Assembly (NCBI RefSeq): GCF_028389875.1
Contig: NC_084671.1
Location: forward strand, 1,868,501 to 1,932,500
Reading direction: 5' to 3'
Length of the DNA stretch: 64,000 nt
From: Rhea pennata
Lineage: Eukaryota > Chordata > Aves > Rheiformes > Rheidae
A program made the position numbers and the translations under genes. Positions 62,355-64,000 of the stretch are shown here, one piece after another. The notes below the pieces were generated by a model. That model saw only the letters and a list, made by a program, of their open reading frames with translations. It did no database searches and had not been told where the DNA came from. Within the stretch, counting starts at the first letter, position 1; each line of letters begins with the position of its first letter.

Positions 62355-62376
62355 AAAAAAAAAAAAAAAAAAAAAA
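62355..62376 (+). repeat. A22 homopolymer
   Basis: Uninterrupted run of 22 A. The sequence before it has no poly(A) signal or recognisable source, so a retrocopy tail is not supported. Confidence 0.9.
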
Positions 62377-64000
62377 GCAGAACACAAACTTTGAAGCTCT
62401 GTTATACATCAGTACTGAATGTTCCATGGTATTTCACTATCCACAAAACATCATGTACTGCTGTGGCAAATAGTTACTCGTTAGAGTTGCTACATGTGCT
62501 ATAGATGTGAGCACATTATGGTATCTTTAATTTTTCTTCCCTGTTTTGACCCTGAGATCATTTTTCTTAAATAGGCAAATTCCAGCTGTGAGAATTGGCT
62601 ATAGAATTTGCCACGTCCGGCATCCAGGCTTGTTTTGTAGATGTGAAGAGTGTGAGGATGTGAAAATATTATGAACATACAATATTTTCAATATTGATAA
62701 TGATCCAGATTTAGAAGCAGCAGCATTTCTGCTTTAGCACAGAATGGCAGGAGATCTTTTCAGGCTTGCTGTCGTGTACCTTATGAATGCTTCTTGAGAT
62801 GGTGTTCATGAATTGCCTTTATCTTCACTGAGATTTTCAGAATTTAGTTATAGGATTTTTAACATTTTGCTTTTGTTGATCTCTGGCTATGTGAATGTCC
62901 TCAGTGGCTGCAGCGAGCTTTGGAAATGTTAGAAAATTCCTGGGTTTTTTTGGTGGGAGCCCACATCTTACAACTTAGAAGTGGATAGCTCTCAATGACA
63001 GACTGGTTAGCCATTGACCCATAGCAGGTTTGGGATAGTCTGTTTCCAGATAGTAACAGTAGCCTAGTTTGTTACTACTATGTATTGGGATACAGCAGAT
63101 TTTCATTATCATGCTCATGGCTCTAAGTTTTAATTTTGCTGGCACTAGAAACATATTCAAAGCTTAAACAAAATCTCATTAATTGAGGACTTAGGAATTT
63201 ATATCAGTTCTACTTGGCTGAATAACTGCAGGGAGCATAGATTTGGGCACTGCTACTCCTCTGATATTTCAGATTCTACTGGCAAAATTTATAATCTTAG
63301 AGAACAAAGAGCTAAATTCTTGTTAAAAGAAGAAAAATCTACCTACTCACTTATAAGTGCCTTGGTATTTCAATGCCCAGTATATGCATCACTGATACTA
63401 AAATTGTCAGTTATGAAAAATTAATAAACAGGCACTGCTCTTAAAGCCAGAACCTAAGTCCTTGTCATTTCAGAAGCTTGAAGAGAAGCTTGTTATTCAA
63501 AAGGGTAAAAATGGGCCAGACCAGCAAAGCCATCCTTTCCCTTACAACTTAGGCTTTGCAGATGCTTACAGTATCGAGTCAGATCAATGTAATTTCAGTG
63601 ACTGTCCATTTTAGCTCAGTTCTTCACTTGCCCTCGGTAGCTAAAGGAATCTATGTAACTATGGAATAATGTTAGTTCTTCCAAAAATGAACACCGCTCT
63701 GAGTTGAAACTACTCCCACAGATGCTGTAGCGGAACAGCTGCTGGAATGTCATAGCTAGAAATACTACCTTTAGATATGATTTGTTCCCAATATAGCTCT
63801 TATCCTGCCTCGCTAGCATCTGGTGTAATGCATGTCAGAATTGTAGCTAAAAACCTTATGGATCAAGAATATTTCTCACTTAAACGTTTTGTCATCAGTG
63901 AATTTGTCTTTGTTTTTCTGTTGATATTGTTGTCACACATGCAGTACTGTCAATGCTAACTCAAATAGCATTTTTTTAAATCTCTCTTTATGTAGTCTTT

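Larger units (their letters stand above)
58471..64000 (+). other. Putative LEKR1 intron 1 (5' part)
   Basis: GC content falls sharply after about 58650, and the rest is AT-rich with no exon-like segment. I looked for a continuation of the LEKR1 reading frame (Cys-containing, then coiled coil) and saw none. Contents are a degraded CR1 at 59330-59565, a short direct repeat GGGTTGGTGAAT at 59071-59097 and an A22 run at 62355-62376. Confidence 0.55.

Noticed and set aside
62355..62376. A22 run as a retrocopy tail
   Set aside because: No AATAAA or gene-like sequence precedes it; a simple homopolymer explains it.
1..64000. tRNA, rRNA genes, CRISPR arrays, bacterial operons
   Set aside because: No B-box-like GGTTCGANTC with a cloverleaf, no rRNA segments and no regularly spaced repeats with unique spacers. 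The only array is a spacer-less minisatellite, and the exon-intron structure is eukaryotic.

Overview
The window looks like sauropsid, most likely avian, nuclear DNA. It has short exons in long introns, consensus GT/AG splice sites, very few interspersed repeats, and the recognisable ones are CR1 LINE fragments. CpG islands are dense and GC-rich in the right half. Nothing prokaryotic or organellar is visible. I cannot name the species; a crocodilian or turtle is not strictly excluded.

Layout. (1) 1-10796 is AT-rich intron of TIPARP. (2) 10797-20171 holds the last four coding exons of TIPARP (PARP7, a mono-ADP-ribosyltransferase) on the + strand, covering about the last 357 residues: the end of the WWE region, a Ser/Pro-rich linker and the complete catalytic domain. 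The first ~300 residues (CCCH zinc finger, start codon) lie upstream of the window. A 3' UTR with poly(A) signals and a Pumilio site follows. (3) 20.7-31 kb is AT-rich intergenic DNA with a CR1 fragment and homopolymer tracts. (4) From about 31 kb the composition changes: 31-58 kb is much richer in G+C and CpG and carries at least eight separate CpG-island-like blocks with no recognisable protein gene. Two (39.3-39.9 kb and 44.7-45.5 kb) look like real promoters by motif content. (5) 56.9-58.0 kb holds a minisatellite of 29 units of 25/26 bp, then a (CA)29 microsatellite. (6) A strong CpG-island promoter at about 58.0-58.4 kb leads into a 16-codon first coding exon at 58423-58470, which I assign to LEKR1 (+ strand). 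The basis is the N-terminal peptide together with the known gene order TIPARP then LEKR1 in the same orientation on human 3q25. (7) 58471-64000 is the first intron of that gene, with one degraded CR1.

The two genes are neighbours, with no sign that they act together. The most interesting signals are regulatory or structural: a near-palindromic RFX X-box in the LEKR1 promoter, the dimer-structured minisatellite just upstream of it, and orphan CpG islands with NRF1 and paired TCACGTGA sites in the intergenic desert. Almost all longer open frames in the GC-rich half are composition artefacts, being open in several frames on both strands. I did not find a convincing new protein-coding system.
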